Source: Bacteroidales bacterium UBA5429 (GTDB lineage: Bacteria > Bacteroidota > Bacteroidia > Bacteroidales > WCHB1-69). From it: a stretch of 64,000 bases of DNA. Position numbers and translations under genes: made by a program. Below, one piece after another: positions 8,764 through 17,700 of the stretch (position 1 is the first letter of the stretch; each line of letters starts with the position of its first letter). The notes beneath the pieces were generated by a model, which saw only the letters and a program-made list of their open reading frames with translations, was not told where the DNA came from and did not search any database. Location: positions 372 through 64,371 of the forward strand of contig DIRT01000020.1 in NCBI GenBank assembly GCA_002427605.1. Reading direction: 5' to 3'.

Positions 8764-8850
8764 GAGACAGGGCATGCCCTGTCTCTACAGCCATATTCAC
8801 AACCATTTTCATTGTTTTATTTTCCCCGGACAGGTCGCGACCTGTCCCTA
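8764..8850. repeat. Two palindromes of the GTAG-foot family
   Basis: First, a perfect 22-bp palindrome at 8764-8785: arms GAGACAGGGC/GCCCTGTCTC, ending in CTAC. Second, a perfect 20-bp palindrome at 8828-8847: core AGGTCGCGACCT with GGAC/GTCC ends, followed by CTAC (GTAG on the minus strand). They are joined by a linker that is nearly identical to 39182-39232. Confidence 0.85.
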
Positions 8851-8867
8851 CAATAATCACATTCAAT

Positions 8868-10019
8868 TCAATTTTTCGGTTCCGTAATTCGTAATTCGTA
8901 ATTGGATTCATTCCGCCTTCCGCCCTCCGCCTTCCGCCTTTTTTTTTCATTCTGCCTTCTACCTTCTACCTTCAAATTTCCGCCTTCCGCCTTCTTTTTC
9001 ACCAACTGCCCACACGCCGCCGCAATGTCCTCCCCTCTGCTCCTCCGCAAATTTACCACCATATTTTTGGATTCCAGATATTGGATAAAACGTTGTGTAT
9101 TTTCAGGAGTCGATTTTTGATAAGGTGGGTGTGTAGAGTTGAATTGAATTAGGTTGACCTTGACAGGAAATGCTTTACAAAATTGAGCTAACTCTTCAGC
9201 ATCTGTTAGAGAATCATTAATTCCATCAATCAATACATATTCAATGGTAATTCTTTGGTTGGTTTGTTTGTAATAGTACCGAAGCGCACTTTGTAGCTCA
9301 AGGATAGAATTATTTTTATTAACTGGCATTAACTGTGATCGTTTTTTGTTGTTTGCCACATGAAGCGAAACCGCTAGATTGGCCTTGAACCGTTCATCAG
9401 CCAATTGCTTAATTTGATCCACTAAGCCCACGGTTGATAACGTAATGCGAGAAGGAGATAGTCCATTGCCTTGAGGTGAAGTTAGGATGTTAATCGCTTT
9501 AATCACTTGTTCGTAGTTGTCCAGTGGTTCCCCCATACCCATCATCACAATATTGGTGATATTTTGATCAAATAGCTCGTTAGATCGCTGGTTCATTAGG
9601 GCATATTGGTCAATAATTTCCCAGGCACGGAGACTCCGTGTAAATCCCATGCTGCCCGTTGCACAAAATTTACACCCTAATTTACATCCTACTTGTGATG
9701 ATATACAAGCTGTTACCCTCTTTCCGGAGGGAATTAATACCCCCTCAATTAAATGATTATCATGTAATCTGAATATAAACTTAACGGTTCCATCCCGACT
9801 GGTTACTTCCTGATCAATTTGTGAAGCCAAAAAGGTAAATTGTTCTTTCAGTTTTTCGATTAATTTCTTCGGAAGGTTTTGCATCAGGTCAAACCCGTGG
9901 ACATTCTTTTCCCATAACCAACTATTCAACTGCTTAATACGAAAGGGTTTCTCCCCTATGGTTGAAAAAAATTGCATTAACTGCTCTTCCGAAGCCTCGC
10001 GAATATCGTTCTTATACAT
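8868..10019 (-). CDS. rlmN: 23S rRNA (adenine2503-C2)/tRNA methyltransferase, with a repeat-derived tail
   Basis: 383 residues. Radical SAM enzyme that adds a C2 methyl group to A2503 of 23S rRNA, and A37 of some tRNAs in known cases. Motif CKLGCKFC (CX3CX2C for the 4Fe-4S cluster), the MGMGEPLDNY loop and the conserved C-terminal Cys region (AAACGQL) are present. The family normally ends near there; here the last 41 residues (K-A-E-G-G..., 8868-8993) are translated from intergenic heptad repeats and the adjoining CGTAATT array, giving a basic, Gly/Arg/Asn-rich tail. Confidence 0.93.
   Translation of the reverse strand: MYKNDIREASEEQLMQFFSTIGEKPFRIKQLNSWLWEKNVHGFDLMQNLPKKLIEKLKEQFTFLASQIDQEVTSRDGTVKFIFRLHDNHLIEGVLIPSGKRVTACISSQVGCKLGCKFCATGSMGFTRSLRAWEIIDQYALMNQRSNELFDQNITNIVMMGMGEPLDNYEQVIKAINILTSPQGNGLSPSRITLSTVGLVDQIKQLADERFKANLAVSLHVANNKKRSQLMPVNKNNSILELQSALRYYYKQTNQRITIEYVLIDGINDSLTDAEELAQFCKAFPVKVNLIQFNSTHPPYQKSTPENTQRFIQYLESKNMVVNLRRSRGEDIAAACGQLVKKKAEGGNLKVEGRRQNEKKRRKAEGGRRNESNYELRITEPKN
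8883..9000. repeat. Heptad arrays inside the rlmN 3' end
   Basis: Three CGTAATT units (8883-8903), then TTCCGCC, TTCCGCC, CTCCGCC, TTCCGCC (8911-8938), then TTCTGCC/TTCTACC-type units (8950-8972) and again TTCCGCC units (8978-8992). The 4-unit block with the CTCCGCC variant third is repeated identically at 39323-39350 and 59297-59324. Confidence 0.85.
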
Positions 10020-10125
10020 AGTGCTTACTATTTTATTTTTTTAATGTATGTTAGTTTATAAACTATGAGTACCTCGAAAAATAGTTAAAATCCTAAAAAT
10101 CAGGAATCCTTTGTGTTTCAATCCA

Positions 10126-10479
10126 TTAAAACTGAGAAGAAACTGCAACATATTTTACTTTTCCGCCAATAGCGGGATTCATTTTACAAACTTTAACCTC
10201 TGCATGAACCACCTGAGGATATTGTAATCGAATCATACTCAATATTTTAGAACATAGAGTTTCTAAAATATTAACAGGTCTCTCCATAATTTTTTTAATA
10301 TCTTGATAAACAGATTGATAGTTGACAGTAAGCAAGACATCATCATGTTGCGATGCCTCACTGATATCAACTTTAATGGTCAGATCCACTTTGAAATGGG
10401 TACCAATAATTTTTTCTTCTGCAAAACAGCCATGGAATCCGTAAAATTCCATTTCAGATAATACGATTTCACTTAACAT
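10126..10479 (-). CDS. folB: Dihydroneopterin aldolase
   Basis: 117 residues, the usual FolB length. Converts 7,8-dihydroneopterin to 6-hydroxymethyl-dihydropterin and glycolaldehyde in folate synthesis. Family traits seen: the early FYGFHGCFAEEK segment (Tyr, His and catalytic region), VNYQSVYQDIKKIM, ETLCSKI and the ending VKVCKMNPAIGGKVKYVAV with the conserved K-x-x-P. Its start is 8 bp after the typA stop, so it is probably co-transcribed with typA. FolP is encoded far away at 62833-63645. Confidence 0.9.
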   Translation of the reverse strand: MLSEIVLSEMEFYGFHGCFAEEKIIGTHFKVDLTIKVDISEASQHDDVLLTVNYQSVYQDIKKIMERPVNILETLCSKILSMIRLQYPQVVHAEVKVCKMNPAIGGKVKYVAVSSQF

Positions 10480-10487
10480 AATTCTAA

Positions 10488-12293
10488 TTATTCAATTTTT
10501 GTTGCCCGTTTTCTCTCTTTTTCATCCAATAAAATTTTACGTAATCGAAGATTACGAGGTGTGATCTCCAAATACTCATCTTTATTGATGGCCTCCATAT
10601 ATTCCTCTAAAGATAATTTGATGGAAGGAGCAATTTTCATCTTCTCATCCGAACCGGATGCTCTCATATTTGTAAGTTTTTTAGATTTACAAACATTGAC
10701 AATCAAATCATCTTGTCTGATATGTTCTCCAATCACCTGTCCGGTATATACCATCTCTCCCGGATCAATATAGAAATTGCCTCTATCTTGCAGTTTATCA
10801 ATAGCATAAGCATAAGCCTGACCGGTTTCCATCGCAATCAATGCACCGGCATGTCTGCCCGAAATCTCTCCCTTCCAAGGCTCAAAATCAAGAAAACGGT
10901 GTGAAATAATCGCTTCTCCTTCAGTAGCCGTGAGAATCTGATTTCTTAATCCAATAATACCGCGTGAAGGAATTCTAAAATCGAGATGAATGCGGTCATT
11001 AATGGTGTCCAATGAGACTAATTCTCCTTTTTTTCTGGATACATAATCGATGACTTTGCTTTCAAACCCTTCAGGTACCAATACTGAAAGTTGTTCAATC
11101 GGTTCATGGATCACTCCCTCAATCTCTTTTTTAATCACTTGAGGCTGACCTACTTGTAATTCATATCCCTCTCTTCTCATAGTTTCAATTAAAATGGAGA
11201 GGTGTAGAATTCCTCTACCGAAAACATTGAGCATATCTGGGGAATTGGTTTCTTGGATACTCAGAGCGAGATTTTTCTCCAGTTCAGCAAAAAGTCGGTC
11301 ACGTAAGTGTCGGGATGTTACATATTTACCATCTTGTCCAAAAAATGGGGAAGTGTTGATAGTGAACAACATGCTCATAGTAGGCTCATCAATTTTGAAA
11401 GGATCTAACTGTTCAGGATTTTCAAAATCGGCAATTGTATCTCCGATATCAAAATCTTCCAATCCCAAAATGGCACAAATCTCTCCCGGATAAATGGGTT
11501 CTTTTTGCTTCTCTTTTCCCAATCCCTCAAAAACGTACAATTCTTTCACCTTGTTGGGAATAACTTTCCCATTTCTTTTGATAATCGAAACATTTTGTCC
11601 CCAGGTTAAAGTTCCTCTTTTCAATCTTCCAATGGCAATACGTCCCACATAAGAGGAGTAATCCAGAGAGGAGATCATCATTTGTAAATTCCCCTCTTCA
11701 GCCGGTTTTTGTGGAATATGGGTAATGATTTGATCCAAAAGATAACTCACATCCTGAGTCGGGGTTTTCCAGGTTTCGCCCATCCAACCGCCTTTGGCAG
11801 AGCCATATACGGTAGGAAAGTCAAGCTGATCATCGGTGGCACCCAGATTGAACATCAATTCAAAAACAGCTTCCTGTGCATATTCAGGATTACAGTTGGG
11901 TTTATCCACTTTATTGATGACTACAATCGGTTTTAATCCCAGTTCAATCGCCTTTTGGGTTACAAAACGGGTTTGGGGCATAGGACCTTCAAAGGCATCT
12001 ACAACAATCAGAACGCCGTCAGCCATATTCAGTACCCGCTCCACTTCTCCTCCGAAATCGCTGTGCCCGGGCGTGTCTATGATGTTGATTTTGTAATCTT
12101 TATATCGTACAGCGACATTTTTGGACAAAATAGTAATTCCTCGTTCTCTTTCCAAATCATTACTATCCAAAGAGGATTGTTGTGCTTCCTGGGCTGTTCT
12201 GAATTGGTTGGATTGATAAAGTATTCTGTCAACCAAAGTGGTTTTGCCATGGTCAACGTGAGCTATAATTGCAACATTAATAATTTTCTGCAT
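10488..12293 (-). CDS. typA: Ribosome-associated GTPase TypA/BipA
   Basis: 601 residues, the full family length. Translational GTPase of the EF-G class that helps 50S assembly and adaptation to stress or low temperature. G1 AHVDHGKTTL, switch region ERERGITI, G3 DTPGHSDFGG, G4 NKVDKP, then beta-barrel and EF-G-like domains. The C-terminal domain includes GRGILHLSILIETMRREG and the SRGIIGLRN motif. It follows the radical SAM gene by 6 bp. Confidence 0.96.
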   Translation of the reverse strand: MQKIINVAIIAHVDHGKTTLVDRILYQSNQFRTAQEAQQSSLDSNDLERERGITILSKNVAVRYKDYKINIIDTPGHSDFGGEVERVLNMADGVLIVVDAFEGPMPQTRFVTQKAIELGLKPIVVINKVDKPNCNPEYAQEAVFELMFNLGATDDQLDFPTVYGSAKGGWMGETWKTPTQDVSYLLDQIITHIPQKPAEEGNLQMMISSLDYSSYVGRIAIGRLKRGTLTWGQNVSIIKRNGKVIPNKVKELYVFEGLGKEKQKEPIYPGEICAILGLEDFDIGDTIADFENPEQLDPFKIDEPTMSMLFTINTSPFFGQDGKYVTSRHLRDRLFAELEKNLALSIQETNSPDMLNVFGRGILHLSILIETMRREGYELQVGQPQVIKKEIEGVIHEPIEQLSVLVPEGFESKVIDYVSRKKGELVSLDTINDRIHLDFRIPSRGIIGLRNQILTATEGEAIISHRFLDFEPWKGEISGRHAGALIAMETGQAYAYAIDKLQDRGNFYIDPGEMVYTGQVIGEHIRQDDLIVNVCKSKKLTNMRASGSDEKMKIAPSIKLSLEEYMEAINKDEYLEITPRNLRLRKILLDEKERKRATKIE

Positions 12294-12299
12294 CGGTAT

Positions 12300-13202
12300 T
12301 TATTTCTTTTTATTTCTAAGTTTTAATCCGGCTATTATGGTATCCGGTTTCAAATTCATAACTGCTTTCATCTCTCCGGACATGCAAAAACCGCATGAAT
12401 CACAGAGATTAAATATTTTGCCGCTACACTCCGCAGTTCGGGTTCCATCAATTTGTACAAAGTTGGACACGAAGCAATATTTATCGGTTATTTCCCCTTT
12501 CATGTACTTTAATCCCGATACGGAATTCATAATGGGAGCGCCCCTCTTTTTAAGCTGAATCACGTCATCCAAAACCTGCAATCTTTGTTCCGGTGTCAAC
12601 ATCAACTGTTCTGTTCCGGGGAATGGGGTGTGCAAATTGATCGCGATCGATTTCAATTTCGGATGCGCTTCCACCCACTCAACTGCCTCTTTTATACCCT
12701 GATAGTTAATTTTGTTGACCACCATATTGGTGTGCATATTGGGGTGATTGGAGTCGCTAATATTTTTTTCTAACTTTTCAAAAGCTCCTTTTCCACGAAT
12801 CGCATCATGCAGTTCCCCAATGCCATCCATACTGATCCAAATAGAATTGGCTTTTAAATCCACAATAGGGAGTTGGGCATTGGTAGTCACGGTGGTGGTG
12901 AAAAACCCGATTTCGTGCGCCAGCGCAATCAAATCGTTGATGTTTTTCTCATTTTCTCTCCACAATAGGGGTTCTCCCCCTTCAAAATCAACAAAACGGG
13001 ACCCTAAATCGAAAGAGTATTGCAACTCTTCCCTAATTTGAGCATAGCTTTTGGAGATAATATTCTCTTTTTCATAGATTATGCAATGTTTACACTCCAA
13101 ATTGCACTCATTGGTGATAAACAATACCGTTTGCAAAGGCTTTTTCTGACCTAAAAACCGAGTTTTAAAATACCAGTAAGGATGATAAAAGAATGATTTC
13201 AT
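12300..13202 (-). CDS. Radical SAM protein coupled to a UbiA prenyltransferase
   Basis: 300 residues. CX3CX2C cluster motif at C33, C37 and C40 (NECNLECKHC) and a GGEP-like motif (FEGGEPLL). The C-terminal part carries five more Cys, the last four close together (C-S-G-K..N-L-C-D-S-C-G-F-C), suggesting an auxiliary cluster like SPASM/twitch enzymes. The ATG at 13202 overlaps the upstream prenyltransferase stop as ATGA, so translation is coupled. The longer TTG-type extension is not needed. Substrate unknown; the pairing suggests modification of a prenyl-lipid or of a product made by the neighbour. Confidence 0.75.
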   Translation of the reverse strand: MKSFFYHPYWYFKTRFLGQKKPLQTVLFITNECNLECKHCIIYEKENIISKSYAQIREELQYSFDLGSRFVDFEGGEPLLWRENEKNINDLIALAHEIGFFTTTVTTNAQLPIVDLKANSIWISMDGIGELHDAIRGKGAFEKLEKNISDSNHPNMHTNMVVNKINYQGIKEAVEWVEAHPKLKSIAINLHTPFPGTEQLMLTPEQRLQVLDDVIQLKKRGAPIMNSVSGLKYMKGEITDKYCFVSNFVQIDGTRTAECSGKIFNLCDSCGFCMSGEMKAVMNLKPDTIIAGLKLRNKKK

Positions 13203-14203
13203 ATGGTATAAAACAGAGCGATGCCGACGTAAGTTAAACAAAAAAAGAGAACTAAATTTCTGGCGCTATACCAACGAAGCATAAACCAGTCGATCCCTGC
13301 CTGGGTAATCTCTTTCCATCTCTCCATCGGGAAGTGATACCAACGCCGTGAAATAGAGGAGGAAGGATCTTTTTGAAAGGCTAAAATGGATCGAAATAGG
13401 GATATGGCTATGGGTAATATCCATAATGTAATTAAAAAAATGGGGGGAAGCATATTCAGAAGCACAAAGCAAACAATGAGCACAAAAGGAGAAAAAATAA
13501 ACAGTGTTGAAAAGAAAGTGATCCACTTTTGATTATTCAAAACGACCGCCAGCGTATTTTTGTGTATGGAACGATCCGCCTCAAAATCCATAACGGCATG
13601 GGTATACAAAATATTGATGACTAAAATTCCAACAATGCAGGAGATAATCAATCCGGGAACGGTTGTTGTTCCGGCAGCGGCGATAGATACTCCCTGCATG
13701 AGCAAAGGTCCAAATATAATTCCCAGTGTAATCTCTCCCAACCCGATATAGCTCAATCTCAAGGGGGGAGCGGAATAGGACAGTGATAATAACGCGGTAA
13801 TGAGCACGATAATTAAGAGGTTCACCCGTTGATCCCAACGAAAAACAAGAACAATCGCACCCATGAGCAAAGCAAACAGAGAAAAGAGTGATGCTGCAAT
13901 AAATAATTGTTTCACTGTTGCCCGACCATCTTGAATATAATCACATTTGGCAATCCGGGCGCGGATACCATTAGATGCCAGTCTGTCTCTGTATGAGGAG
14001 TCGTTCTTTTTGAGATCAAAGTAATCATCCCACAAATTAGCACCCAAATGGGCGGACATCACCCCAAGCAGCGCGAAGACTGACAAAGTGAGAGAAAAAG
14101 AATCACTTCCGGCAGCGAAAAAAATGGCGACTAGTGCCGGTAAAGCACTTTGTGGCAGTGCTACAGAGCGTGCATTTCTGATCCAGGAGCTGATAACACT
14201 CAT
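13199..14203 (-). CDS. UbiA-family prenyltransferase (MenA-like)
   Basis: 334 residues with about eight or nine hydrophobic segments. First Asp-rich motif NLWDDYFD at 56-63; second motif DFEADRSIHKNT near 205-216; both bind Mg-diphosphate of the prenyl donor. The closest well-known relative is MenA (1,4-dihydroxy-2-naphthoate prenyltransferase of menaquinone synthesis), but the loop after the first motif is long and Arg/Lys-rich, and no other men gene is near. Product assignment is open. It starts 10 bp after DUF3098 and is coupled by ATGA to the radical SAM gene. Confidence 0.8.
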   Translation of the reverse strand: MSVISSWIRNARSVALPQSALPALVAIFFAAGSDSFSLTLSVFALLGVMSAHLGANLWDDYFDLKKNDSSYRDRLASNGIRARIAKCDYIQDGRATVKQLFIAASLFSLFALLMGAIVLVFRWDQRVNLLIIVLITALLSLSYSAPPLRLSYIGLGEITLGIIFGPLLMQGVSIAAAGTTTVPGLIISCIVGILVINILYTHAVMDFEADRSIHKNTLAVVLNNQKWITFFSTLFIFSPFVLIVCFVLLNMLPPIFLITLWILPIAISLFRSILAFQKDPSSSISRRWYHFPMERWKEITQAGIDWFMLRWYSARNLVLFFCLTYVGIALFYTI

Positions 14204-14213
14204 TGGAGTAGTG

Positions 14214-14477
14214 TTATTCTTCAGTAGGGTTATCAGATTTAATTTTGGGACGATACATAATGGCTACAATGCCCAAAATTAATCCAATCAACATCACTAT
14301 AGGGGCAACAACAATACGGCGGGTATTAAAAATTTCCGGATTGAAATGATTGGGATCTTCAGCAGCCCCACCAGATAAAAGAATATATCCTACAACTAAA
14401 AATAGGATACCCACTATCATGATGATGTAATTGATTCTTCTAAATATAGGTGGAGATTGTTTATTTTCTAATGACAT
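14214..14477 (-). CDS. DUF3098 two-helix membrane protein
   Basis: 87 residues. Two membrane segments (about 18-35 and 55-73), separated by a short loop with the typical DUF3098 stretch (LSGGAAEDPNHFNPEIFNTRR). DUF3098 is a Bacteroidota family generally found beside ftsX, as here (15 bp apart). Role unknown; an accessory role in division or FtsEX function is a guess from position only. Confidence 0.85.
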   Translation of the reverse strand: MSLENKQSPPIFRRINYIIMIVGILFLVVGYILLSGGAAEDPNHFNPEIFNTRRIVVAPIVMLIGLILGIVAIMYRPKIKSDNPTEE

Positions 14478-14492
14478 AACAAAGTTGATTTT

Positions 14493-15377
14493 TTATAAAT
14501 ATAATCTATCCGTATTGATACTGATATATTTGTTAACTGATGATAACGATATCAATACAGTAAAAAGAATTGAAAAAAGAAACAGTCCCCCTAAAATAAT
14601 TGAAATATTATAGATTTCTGAAAAAATCACAAACTCAGGGAAAACGCTGTTTCCAATATATAAAAGATAGGCCAATATAGAAAGTGCTATGACGCCTCCC
14701 CAAACACCTTGAACAAATCCTTTATAAATAAAGGGTCTGCGAACAAATCCGCGGGTTGCTCCAACTAGAAGTAAGGTCTTGATATTAAAGCGTTTAGCAT
14801 AGATGTTGAGTCTTAGATAATTACCAATCAATAGCATCGAAATCAACATAAAAACACCACAGAGCAGAACAATAACAACCTGAATTTTAACAAAATTGTT
14901 CAAAACAGCTTTTACAATGGTATCAGGATATTGAACATCCTGCACTATAGCTCTTTGTTTGATCTCCTTGGAGATGACATTGAGTGAATCTTCATTGGCA
15001 TATTCCGGCGTTACACTGAAAATAATCGAACCATTGATAGGATTGGTGATAATTTCGGTGTAATCATTTCCGATAGCCTTGATAGCCTCTTTGGTATTTT
15101 CAATTTGCGAAGAAAATCTTGATTTAGAAATGTAACTCTTGAGTTTGAGTTCTTGTTCGTAAGCCTGAATATCTTTTTCTTTAACATCGGGATAGAAGAG
15201 GATCTCAATCTCAATATTTTTTGATAGATTGTTGATAAACCGATAGGAAAAATATCCAAAAAAGACTAATGATCCGATAAGAAAGATGGTTAAAGCCAAG
15301 CTAAAAATAGAGCCGAAAGCAGATAATTTTAATCTGGCTTTTGTGATTCTATCTATCGAGTCAGAATATTTTGACAT
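14493..15377 (-). CDS. ftsX: Cell division ABC permease FtsX
   Basis: 294 residues. Four-TM FtsX topology: TM1 near 25-45, then a periplasmic loop with the FtsX extracellular domain (about 50-160), and three TM segments in the C-terminal permease domain (about 170-290; ARGFVRRPFIYKGFVQGVWGG loop). With the ATPase FtsE it activates cell-wall amidases at the septum. No ftsE is present in this window, so the ATPase is elsewhere. Confidence 0.9.
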   Translation of the reverse strand: MSKYSDSIDRITKARLKLSAFGSIFSLALTIFLIGSLVFFGYFSYRFINNLSKNIEIEILFYPDVKEKDIQAYEQELKLKSYISKSRFSSQIENTKEAIKAIGNDYTEIITNPINGSIIFSVTPEYANEDSLNVISKEIKQRAIVQDVQYPDTIVKAVLNNFVKIQVVIVLLCGVFMLISMLLIGNYLRLNIYAKRFNIKTLLLVGATRGFVRRPFIYKGFVQGVWGGVIALSILAYLLYIGNSVFPEFVIFSEIYNISIILGGLFLFSILFTVLISLSSVNKYISINTDRLYL

Positions 15378-15387
15378 ATGTTATTTA

Positions 15388-16311
15388 CTATCTTAATGTA
15401 AAAGAAGATTCTCCTAACAAAAGATCATCAGTATAAACCTGAATAATATATTGACCTTTGATTGCTTTATCTTTTTCTTTTAAATCCCAGGCTAAAACTA
15501 CAGCTTCTGCTTGTCCGGTATAATTGATCGTCTTTTTAACAGAATATTGTAATTTTTGATCCTGATAATTGAAAGCAAAAGCATCACCGGCTCCGGGTGT
15601 TAAAACTCTACCGGTTTCAGGGATGGCAATTCTGCAGTAAACATTAACGGGACCGGCAGGAATTAATGAGTTTTCACTCAAAATGAATGAGGTTTTGATT
15701 TGTTTCACTCTACTTGCTTTTTCTGTGATTACCTCTTCTCCTTTTCGTTTAAAATAAACCGGTCTTGCAATGACATTGTACGCTTTATGCACTGCAGCAG
15801 TACTGATCTTCTTGTTTAAATCTTCCTTTTCTTGTATCAAGGTAGTTGCTTCAAACTGTTTTTCAGCTAATTGAGTCTTAACCTGAACATTTTCCTCTTT
15901 TAACATTTTGTTTTCTGTATATAACTGATCAATTTCAGTTACGTACTCTTGCGTAATCTTTTGTAAACGTTCAAGTTGTCTCTTGATTTTTCTGTAATCA
16001 GCCTGAGAGTCGATTAACTTTTTAATCTCCTCTGCATTGGCTAAAATAATACTGTCTTTCTCAGACATCAGCTCTGAAACAGCACCATACTCCTCTTTAA
16101 TTTTGTTATGTTCAAGTAAAAGTTCGTCCAATTCGACTTGTAAATTTTCTTTTTCTTCTACAGTTTGTACGTATTGTGTGTTAAAAACAGGTTTGGCAAA
16201 AAAACCAAAATAGAGAGTGGTAGCGAAGAAAAGAAGGGCTAAAGCTCCTAATAAATAAACCCATTTCTGTAGTGGATTTTTTTCCTTGTTTGATTCGTTA
16301 TGAGTATTCAT
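15388..16311 (-). CDS. Membrane-anchored coiled-coil protein
   Basis: 307 residues from ATG 16311 (MNTHNESNKEK); the longer upstream frame crosses the promoter and is rejected. A short cytoplasmic N-terminus, one TM segment (about 18-38), a long heptad-rich coiled coil (about 50-175) rich in Glu/Lys, then a beta-rich C-terminal domain (about 180-305) with an AYNVIARPVYFKRKG start. It lies immediately upstream of ftsX (10 bp). Not recognised; envelope or division scaffolding is possible from context. Confidence 0.65.
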   Translation of the reverse strand: MNTHNESNKEKNPLQKWVYLLGALALLFFATTLYFGFFAKPVFNTQYVQTVEEKENLQVELDELLLEHNKIKEEYGAVSELMSEKDSIILANAEEIKKLIDSQADYRKIKRQLERLQKITQEYVTEIDQLYTENKMLKEENVQVKTQLAEKQFEATTLIQEKEDLNKKISTAAVHKAYNVIARPVYFKRKGEEVITEKASRVKQIKTSFILSENSLIPAGPVNVYCRIAIPETGRVLTPGAGDAFAFNYQDQKLQYSVKKTINYTGQAEAVVLAWDLKEKDKAIKGQYIIQVYTDDLLLGESSFTLR

Positions 16312-16356
16312 AATATAAAAAAAAATTGTATTTTCGAAAACTAAAAATTTGAACCG

Positions 16357-16364
16357 CAAAGGTA
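16357..16364 (-). promoter_or_regulatory. -7 box of the coiled-coil/ftsX operon
   Basis: CAAAGGTA (TACCTTTG on the minus strand), 46 bp before ATG 16311. It also shows that the coding frame cannot start at the earlier candidate near 16359. Confidence 0.55.
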
Positions 16365-16382
16365 CTAATAATTATTTGAAAA

Positions 16383-17081
16383 ATGAATAAAATCTCAACT
16401 TTACTCCAAAACTTATTTAATTTTTTTTATCCTCGTTTATGTGTTTCCTGTCAGAATACTCTTTTTGAAAAGGAGACCCATTTCTGTTTACACTGTTTGC
16501 AGAATATGCCATTAACTAATTATCACACTTTTGAAGAGAATCCGTTGAACTATATTTTCATGGGAAGAGTACCCGTTCAGTTTGTAGGATCCTTACTCTT
16601 CTATAGAAAAGGGAATATGGTACAGTCTATATTACAGGAGATTAAGTATAAAAACAACAAAGAACTGGGCTCTTATTTGGGGCATTTGTACGGAGAACAA
16701 TTAGCCAAAACAGAACTTTTAAAAGATGTGGATCTCATTATTCCGATTCCTCTTCACCCGAAAAAGGAAAAATTAAGAGGGTATAATCAGAGCGAAATGA
16801 TAGCTCAGGGATTAAGTTCGGGCTTAAACAAAGAGTATAGCGTTGAATTTTTAATCCGAAAAGATTTCACTGAAACCCAGACCAAAAAGAGCAGAATCAA
16901 TCGCTGGGAGAATGTCAAAGATGTTTTTGAAGTTCAAAACGAGGAGGGAATTAGAAATAAACATCTTTTAGTTTGTGATGATGTACTGACCACCGGCGCA
17001 ACGATGGAGGCAGCTTTATCCAAGTTGGTGACTGTGGAAGGGGTTCGGGTTAGTGTTGTAACTCTGGCTGTGGCGGGTTAG
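16383..17081 (+). CDS. ComF family phosphoribosyltransferase-like protein
   Basis: 232 residues. N-terminal zinc-finger-like region CVSC...CLHC (residues 20-40), then a PRT fold with IPIPLHPKKEKLRGYNQSE and the PRPP-binding loop VCDDVLTTGATMEAA. ComF proteins are needed for DNA uptake in transformation in several bacteria. The last 32 bp overlap the lspA 3' end on the other strand. dprA, another transformation gene, is in the window at 26838. Confidence 0.9.
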   Translation: MNKISTLLQNLFNFFYPRLCVSCQNTLFEKETHFCLHCLQNMPLTNYHTFEENPLNYIFMGRVPVQFVGSLLFYRKGNMVQSILQEIKYKNNKELGSYLGHLYGEQLAKTELLKDVDLIIPIPLHPKKEKLRGYNQSEMIAQGLSSGLNKEYSVEFLIRKDFTETQTKKSRINRWENVKDVFEVQNEEGIRNKHLLVCDDVLTTGATMEAALSKLVTVEGVRVSVVTLAVAG

Positions 17082-17700
17082 GCTCTTCTTCAGTTTCAGG
17101 AGCGTCAGTTTCCGGCTCGTTTTTTGTATCCTGGAAGATCGGTTTATTAAAAATAATGATCAGGATTAAGCCTATTGTAACACAAGTGTCGGCAATATTA
17201 AAAATGGCAGGAAAAAACCAGGTTCCTCCCCATAATGGGGACCAATCCGGAATTTTAAAAAGCCGGAAGTAGAACATATCTACAACATGACCCATAAACA
17301 GTGGAGCGTAATCATAAATAACACCATAAAAAACGGAATCAATAATATTTCCTATAGCACCGGCAATAATCAGTGCAAATACAAAAATGGTGATTTTATG
17401 AAGTGAACGACGTTTAATCAAACGAATGAAATAGTAGATTAAAACAGAAACCACGGCAATACGAATCAAGGTCAATGCAATTTTTCCGGCTTTGCCTCCC
17501 CAGGATAGTCCAAAAGCCATCCCTTCATTTTCTACAAAATAGAGGAAAAACCAGTTTTTAAATACCGGGATCATCTCACCCAACTGCATATTCGCCTTAA
17601 CCCATACTTTCAGAAGCTGGTCTGCAATAACCAAAACAAAGATTAAGATGATAGAAAAGAGAAGAAAAGAGTTCTTTCCGTTTCCGTTATTTTTTCTCAT
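17050..17700 (-). CDS. lspA: Lipoprotein signal peptidase II
   Basis: 216 residues from ATG 17700 (MRKNNGNGK). Four TM segments. Catalytic Asp residues in the two conserved motifs: GNIIDSVFYGVIYD, and FNIADTCVTIG. It cleaves diacylglyceryl-modified prolipoproteins, of which this window encodes several. A charged Pro/Glu-rich tail (about 25 residues) follows the last TM segment and its last codons are antisense to comF. The start overlaps the upstream DksA-like gene by 14 bp. Confidence 0.94.
   Translation of the reverse strand: MRKNNGNGKNSFLLFSIILIFVLVIADQLLKVWVKANMQLGEMIPVFKNWFFLYFVENEGMAFGLSWGGKAGKIALTLIRIAVVSVLIYYFIRLIKRRSLHKITIFVFALIIAGAIGNIIDSVFYGVIYDYAPLFMGHVVDMFYFRLFKIPDWSPLWGGTWFFPAIFNIADTCVTIGLILIIIFNKPIFQDTKNEPETDAPETEEEPNPPQPELQH

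Noticed and set aside
8759..8950. Minus-strand open frame across the repeat island (K-K-K-G-G-R-R-R-A-E-G-G...) with a near copy at 39152-39394
   Set aside because: Both frames consist of the translated heptads, palindromes and linker, and have no promoter or recognisable domain. They stay open because the repeat modules happen to lack stops in this frame; similarity reflects DNA-level copying.
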